In this document: in pieces, positions 4,963 to 8,246 of the stretch
Layout: every line of letters begins with the position of its first letter
Numbering within the stretch: position 1 is the stretch's first letter
Notes under the pieces: model-generated
Seen by the model: the letters and a program-made list of their open reading frames with translations, nothing else
Database searches by the model: none
Told to the model about the DNA's origin: nothing
Position numbers and translations under genes: made by a program
Assembly (NCBI GenBank): GCA_963611755.1
Contig: CAVDTK010000101.1
Coordinates: 1 to 8,246, forward strand
Direction of reading: 5' to 3'
From: Paratractidigestivibacter sp963611755
GTDB taxonomy: Bacteria > Actinomycetota > Coriobacteriia > Coriobacteriales > Atopobiaceae
Length of the DNA: 8,246 bases

Positions 4963-6498
4963 CTACTGCCGGTAATGCGCGAAGAAGTCCGCGAGGTCTT
5001 CCATGGACTCCTTCAAGACCTCCATGCGCGGCAGGTAGACGATGCGGAAGTGGTCGGGCTCGGACCAGTTGAAGCCGCCGCCGCGCGTGATCAGAATCTT
5101 CTTCTGGTGCAGCAGGTCGAGCGCGAACTGCTCGTCGTCGGTGATATTGAACTTCTTGACGTCCATCTTGGGGAAGATGTAGAACGCCGCCTTGGGCTTG
5201 ACCGCCGTGATGCCGTCGATCTGGTTCAATGCCTCGTAAACGTAGTTGCGCTGCTCGTAGACGCGGCCACCGGGGCGAATGTACTCGTTGACCGACTGGT
5301 AGCCGCCCAGCGCCGTCTGCACGATGGACTGCGCGGGCACGTTGGAGCACAGGCGCATGTTGGAGAGCATGTTGATGCCCAAGATGAAATCCTGCATGCA
5401 GCGCAGGTTGCCGGAAAGGATCATCCAGCCCACGCGGTAGCCGCAGACCATGTGGCTCTTCGAGAGGCCCGAGAAGGTAACGCAGGGCAGGTCAGGGGCC
5501 AAGGACGCAATGGCGATGTGCTGATAGCCGTCCATGATCAGGCGGTCGTAGATCTCGTCGGCAAAGATCATGAGCTGGTGCTTGCGCGCGATCTCGACGA
5601 TGCCCTCCAGGATCTCCTTTGAGTAGACGGCGCCGGTGGGGTTGTTGGGGTTGATGACCACGATGGCCTTGGTCTTAGAGGTGACCTTCTTCTCGATGTC
5701 CTCGAGGTCGGGGTTCCACTCGTTGGCCTCGTCGCAGATGTAGTGCACGGGGTTGCCGCCGGCCAAGGTGACGCAGGCCGTCCACAGCGGGTAGTCGGGG
5801 CTGGGGATCAGGACCTCGTCGTCGTTGTCGAGAAGGGCGTGCATAGAAAGTTGAATCAACTCGGAGACGCCGTTGCCGGTGTAGATGTTCTTCATGTCCA
5901 CGCCCGCGATATTGCGGAGCTGGGCGTACTGCATGATGGCCTTGCGCGCAGCGAAGAGGCCGCGCGAGTCCGAGTAGCCCTCGCACTCGGTAAGCTGCTG
6001 GCGCATGTCATAGACGACCTCGTCAGGGGCGCGGAAGCCAAAGGGGGCGGGGTTTCCGATGTTGAGCTTCAGGATGCGGGCGCCGTTTTCCTCCATGCGG
6101 GCGGCCTCGTCGACCACCGGTCCGCGCACGTCGTACAAAACGTTGTCGAGCTTGGTTGATTTGTTGAACTGACGCATGGGGGTGCTCCTTTGGACGGAGG
6201 TTGCGGTGGTGTGCGGTGCGTGGGTGGGGCTCTGGCCTGCGGCGGATTGGGCGGCAGATTGCGTGACGGGGGCATCGGGCTCTTCGCCGGAAAGCCAGCC
6301 GGGCGTCACGCCGAGCAAGGCGGCGAGAAGCGCCACGACGTCCTTTCTCGGCACAACCTTACCGCTTACGTACTGGCTGACCTGGCTTTTTCCGAGCTTC
6401 TGGCCGTGATCGGCCGCAAGGCGGATAAGGTCCGACTGCTTGAGGCGCGCCTCCTCCATGGCGGACGTGAGGCGCTTTTGGAAGGTGTTGTGGGCCAT
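4963..6498 (-). CDS. XRE-type HTH fused to AlaA-like glutamate-pyruvate aminotransferase
   Basis: The 511-residue protein joins a Cro/CI-type HTH (about residues 5-70: FQKRLTSAMEEARLKQSDLI, then LGKSQVSQYVSGKVVPRKD) to a complete class I aminotransferase through a Ser/Ala/Thr/Pro-rich linker (72-107). From residue 114 it follows E. coli AlaA almost throughout: KLDNVLYDVRGPV, KLNIGNPAPFGFRAPDE, GNGVSELI, PSPDYPLWTACV. Catalytic features are intact: Asn286 in NPNNPTGAVYSKE, Asp314 in FADEIYD, the PLP lysine Lys347 in SGLSKS, and Arg485 in HFRIVYLPR. It should make alanine from pyruvate and glutamate. The start at MAHNTF has GGAG six bases upstream; an extension to a TTG at 6528 is less likely. 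I recall this fusion as a known architecture in Coriobacteriia and bifidobacteria. Unlike MocR proteins, the enzyme half looks fully active. The HTH probably binds the GTTCAA motifs upstream. A second internal start is likely (see 6175-6191). Confidence 0.93.
   Translation of the reverse strand: MAHNTFQKRLTSAMEEARLKQSDLIRLAADHGQKLGKSQVSQYVSGKVVPRKDVVALLAALLGVTPGWLSGEEPDAPVTQSAAQSAAGQSPTHAPHTTATSVQRSTPMRQFNKSTKLDNVLYDVRGPVVDEAARMEENGARILKLNIGNPAPFGFRAPDEVVYDMRQQLTECEGYSDSRGLFAARKAIMQYAQLRNIAGVDMKNIYTGNGVSELIQLSMHALLDNDDEVLIPSPDYPLWTACVTLAGGNPVHYICDEANEWNPDLEDIEKKVTSKTKAIVVINPNNPTGAVYSKEILEGIVEIARKHQLMIFADEIYDRLIMDGYQHIAIASLAPDLPCVTFSGLSKSHMVCGYRVGWMILSGNLRCMQDFILGINMLSNMRLCSNVPAQSIVQTALGGYQSVNEYIRPGGRVYEQRNYVYEALNQIDGITAVKPKAAFYIFPKMDVKKFNITDDEQFALDLLHQKKILITRGGGFNWSEPDHFRIVYLPRMEVLKESMEDLADFFAHYRQ
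6175..6191 (-). promoter_or_regulatory. Internal Shine-Dalgarno and ATG for a stand-alone AlaA
   Basis: Within the linker, AAAGGAG (6191-6185) is followed after seven bases by the ATG of Met108. Initiation there would give a 404-residue protein that opens MRQFNKSTKLDN and matches the length and start of free-standing E. coli AlaA (MSPIEKSSKLEN, 405 residues). The site is read as codons CAA AGG AGC. CAA and AGG are poor choices in this GC-rich genome, where CAG and CGC dominate, as expected if the site itself is selected. Use in vivo is inference. Confidence 0.65.
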
Positions 6499-6521
6499 AG
6501 GCTGCTCCGGGCTACATCGGT

Positions 6522-6635
6522 GGTTCAATTTGTGCGCGTGGGTCGCGCGATTTGGTTCAATTTACGTTTTGAACTGATCGCACTATAGCACGTCAAAATT
6601 GAACTTGCCGAGAAACCCGCAGATTCGTTCAAATT
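6522..6635. promoter_or_regulatory. GTTCAA motif array in the XRE-AlaA promoter region
   Basis: Five copies occur in about 115 bp, in both orientations: GTTCAATTT at 6523-6531 and 6555-6563, its reverse complement AAATTGAAC at 6596-6604, TTGAAC at 6569-6574, and GTTCAAATT at 6627-6635. The first two are exactly 32 bp apart. The 6555 and 6596 copies form a perfect 9-bp inverted repeat. AT-rich words like this stand out in the GC-rich surroundings. They flank and overlap the gene's promoter, so the fusion protein's own HTH is the likely binder (inference). Confidence 0.65.
6582..6611 (-). promoter_or_regulatory. Promoter of the XRE-AlaA gene (extended -10)
   Basis: On the minus strand TGC is followed by TATAGT (6587-6582, 5/6 to the -10 consensus), giving an extended -10. 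TCGGCA (6611-6606, 4/6) lies 18 bases upstream as a possible -35. Transcription would begin near 6575, giving a leader of about 77 bases. One GTTCAATTT motif fills the -35/-10 spacer and two more begin right at the start point, a layout typical of repression. Confidence 0.6.
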
Positions 6636-6681
6636 CCGCCGCCGCGGGCGCCGGGGCGACGCGCGGCCGCAGCCCGCTCCC

Positions 6682-7509
6682 CTACCGCGCGCGCAGGGTC
6701 CCCACCATGTGGCGCGGCACCGCATGGAACGCGCAGCTGCCGATGACGTTTCCGGCCGCGGCCTTGGCCGCCTCGCAGGCGTTGCTCGTCGCGTAGGCGT
6801 GCTCAAAGCGGGCGAGAAGCTCGATGTCGTTGCCGCCGTCGCCGTAAACCGCCACGTCGTCCTCAACGAGCCCCAGGTAGTTGGCCAGCCAGGCCACCGC
6901 CTCGCCCTTGTTGACGCCCCTGGCCGTGATCTCGAACATCGACGGGTCGAAGGGCGCGTTGACGATCGCTTCGCTCTTCTCGGCAACAAAGGCCGAGACC
7001 TCGGCGATTTCCTGCGGGTCGTTAAGGTGGGCGTTCACCTTGCAGATGCGCTTGCCCGCGATGAGGTCCGGCGTGCAGTCGTAGACGTTTTCCGGCGCGC
7101 CGACCGAGCCCATGCCGCGCAGCAGGATCTTGGAGTACCAGGGGCGGCGGGCGTAGATGGCCGCGTGCTCGGCCTCGGAGTAGTTGTGGTAGGTGTGCCG
7201 CTCGCCAACGTAATCGAACTGGATATGCGAGAGACGTGTGGCCATTTCTTCAATAATTGCCTGGTCAATGGCCTCAAAGCGGATCATAGTGTTCGACTCG
7301 TCCAAGACGATGGCCCCGTTGGCGCACACCACCGCGACGTTTCCCTCAAAGCCGAAGGCCGTGTTGGACCTCAGCGTGCGGCCAGTCGCCACCGAGAAAT
7401 GAGCCCCGGCCCGGCGGACCTTGCGGATCGACGCGAGGATCACCGGGTCGACCGTATGGGCAGCGTTGAAGAGGGTTCCGTCGAGGTCAGAGGCAAAAAG
7501 CTGAATCAT
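6682..7509 (-). CDS. Cof-type HAD-superfamily phosphatase
   Basis: The 275-residue cytoplasmic protein has all four haloacid dehalogenase motifs: DLDGTLF with nucleophile Asp8 and acid/base Asp10, VATGRT (Thr42 region), Lys201 in GVNKGEAV, and GDGGNDIELL with Asp224 and Asp228 for Mg2+. The cap between about residues 80 and 190 is the IIB (Cof/YidA) type. These enzymes hydrolyse phosphate esters such as sugar phosphates, and some members act on PLP or other cofactor phosphates. The substrate cannot be read from sequence. The ATG has only a weak AGGTG upstream. The gene ends about 100 bases before the XRE-AlaA promoter. Although PLP genes are nearby in the window, they are separated from it by other transcription units, so I do not assign a B6 role. 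Confidence 0.92.
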   Translation of the reverse strand: MIQLFASDLDGTLFNAAHTVDPVILASIRKVRRAGAHFSVATGRTLRSNTAFGFEGNVAVVCANGAIVLDESNTMIRFEAIDQAIIEEMATRLSHIQFDYVGERHTYHNYSEAEHAAIYARRPWYSKILLRGMGSVGAPENVYDCTPDLIAGKRICKVNAHLNDPQEIAEVSAFVAEKSEAIVNAPFDPSMFEITARGVNKGEAVAWLANYLGLVEDDVAVYGDGGNDIELLARFEHAYATSNACEAAKAAAGNVIGSCAFHAVPRHMVGTLRAR

Positions 7510-7586
7510 GCGACACCTAGCGTCTGGTTCTTACACGCCCCGCGCGCGACGGCCGCGGTGAGCAGCCGCGCATTGCGCGAGCGCCC

Positions 7587-7615
7587 TTTGCGCCCGGGAC
7601 GTGGGCGGCTAAAAT
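7587..7615 (+). promoter_or_regulatory. Candidate trmL promoter
   Basis: TAAAAT (7610-7615, 5/6 to the -10 consensus) stands alone in a GC-rich stretch. TTTGCG 17 bases upstream is a poor -35 (3/6). Transcription would begin near 7622, giving a short leader. TATTAT at 7627-7632 is a second possible -10, close to the ribosome site. The rest of the 142-bp gap between the divergent HAD and trmL genes is GC-rich without other clear signals. Confidence 0.35.
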
Positions 7616-7651
7616 GAGGGCCGGTCTATTATCCACCCGAAAGGCACCCTT

Positions 7652-8239
7652 GTGTTCAACGTTGTTCTCTTTGAGCCGGAAATTCCCGCTAACACGGGAA
7701 ATATCGGCCGAACCTGCGTGGTCAGCGGCTCTCACCTGCACTTGGTTGGTCCCATGGGCTTCTCGCTGGAGGACCACATGCTGCACCGGGCAGGCCTTGG
7801 GTACTGGCGGAGCCTTACTGTTGAGACCTACGACGGTTGGGACGATTTCCTGGCGAGAAACTCCCTTGGGGCGGCAGACGAGCGCCTGCACTTTTTGACC
7901 AAGAAGGCCCGCAAGACCTACGCGCAGGCGACGTATCGCGATGGCGACTACCTGGTCTTTGGCAAGGAGTCCTCCGGCATCCCCGAGGAGATCCTGGCAG
8001 GCGCGCCCGAGCGCTGCGAGCGCATCCCGATGCTTCCCGACGCGACCTCAATCACCGACGCCGAGGCCTGGAAGGGGCCCGCGGGCAAGGCCTGCGACCA
8101 CCCGATCCTTCGCCAAGACATCTGTGGCAACTTCATCGACCCCGAGGACTACAAGATCAGCGCGCTTAACCTGTCGAACGCGGCGGCCGTCGTCCTCTAC
8201 GAGGCCCTGCGCCAGGTCGACTTCCCCGGGATGGAGTAG
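7652..8239 (+). CDS. trmL: TrmL-type tRNA (cytidine/uridine-34 2'-O)-methyltransferase with insert
   Basis: This SPOUT (TrmH/SpoU) enzyme would methylate the ribose of wobble nucleotide 34 in leucine tRNAs using S-adenosylmethionine. The family signature is clear: NVVLFEPEIPANTGNIGRTC at the N-terminus, PMGFSLEDHMLHRAGLGYW, then GDYLVFGKESSGIPEEIL, RIPMLPD and LNLSNAAAVVLYEALRQ at the C-terminus. The start is GTG, with AAAGG seven bases upstream, and matches the N-terminus of E. coli TrmL. The protein is 195 residues against about 155-160 for most relatives. The excess is one insert (about 131-170) between RIPMLPD and LNLSN, the two halves of the cofactor-binding knot motif. The frame is intact and codon use is normal, so it is a real insert. 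The gene stands divergent from the HAD gene. Confidence 0.92.
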   Translation: MFNVVLFEPEIPANTGNIGRTCVVSGSHLHLVGPMGFSLEDHMLHRAGLGYWRSLTVETYDGWDDFLARNSLGAADERLHFLTKKARKTYAQATYRDGDYLVFGKESSGIPEEILAGAPERCERIPMLPDATSITDAEAWKGPAGKACDHPILRQDICGNFIDPEDYKISALNLSNAAAVVLYEALRQVDFPGME

Positions 8240-8246
8240 CGAGGCG

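Noticed and set aside
4486..5622. Long plus-strand frame beginning with a poly-serine stretch
   Set aside because: It is antisense to the acidic arm of the RGG gene (GAC/GAG read backward) and then to the aminotransferase gene, both of which have strong family or start evidence on the other strand.
6499..6528. TTG start extending the XRE-AlaA protein by ten residues
   Set aside because: A weaker start codon that lies within a GTTCAA motif, while the ATG at 6498 has GGAG at proper distance and begins at the usual point before an XRE helix.
6682..7509. HAD protein as a dedicated PLP phosphatase of the B6 locus
   Set aside because: Some Cof-type enzymes do act on PLP, but the gene is several kilobases and several transcription units away, and no substrate-specific residues can be read.

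Overview
The window is GC-rich (roughly 60-65% by eye). It reads as a chromosomal segment of an actinobacterial gut-type organism, most likely a member of the Coriobacteriia (Collinsella/Olsenella/Atopobium group). The basis is codon use, strong Shine-Dalgarno sites, and an HTH-aminotransferase fusion that I recall from Coriobacteriia and bifidobacteria. This assignment is inference from gene types; no rRNA or other marker is present. No phage, insertion sequence, tRNA or CRISPR array is visible.

Region 1 (1-2629) is a vitamin B6 locus. The start of pdxT (cut by the window edge) and complete pdxS, the two subunits of the DXP-independent pyridoxal phosphate (PLP) synthase, lie on the minus strand. 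A divergent MocR-family regulator of PdxR type (GntR winged helix fused to an aminotransferase-like PLP sensor) lies on the plus strand. The 176-bp gap between them carries helically spaced AGGTCAG-type repeats over a candidate pdxS promoter. Region 2 (2630-3524) holds a lone TetR regulator with a perfect 7-bp-arm palindrome in its promoter, then stacked hairpins ending in a strong bidirectional terminator.

Region 3 (3525-4742, minus) encodes the strangest protein: about 85 residues with no Lys or Arg and mostly Asp/Glu, a MarR-like winged-helix core, then about 170 residues with about 28 RGG motifs and no Lys. Region 4 (4963-6498, minus) encodes an XRE-type HTH fused to a full-length AlaA-like aminotransferase. 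Inside it, a textbook Shine-Dalgarno followed by an ATG lies exactly at the boundary where a free-standing AlaA would begin. Its promoter sits in a cluster of GTTCAA motifs. Region 5 holds a Cof-type HAD phosphatase (6682-7509, minus) divergent from trmL (7652-8239, plus), a tRNA wobble-base methyltransferase with an insert of about 40 residues beside its cofactor-binding knot.

The window contains PLP synthesis, a PLP-sensing regulator and a PLP enzyme carrying its own DNA-binding domain. The two HTH-aminotransferase proteins come from different lineages. The strongest leads are the internal start in the XRE-AlaA gene, the acidic/MarR/RGG protein, and the GTTCAA operator array.
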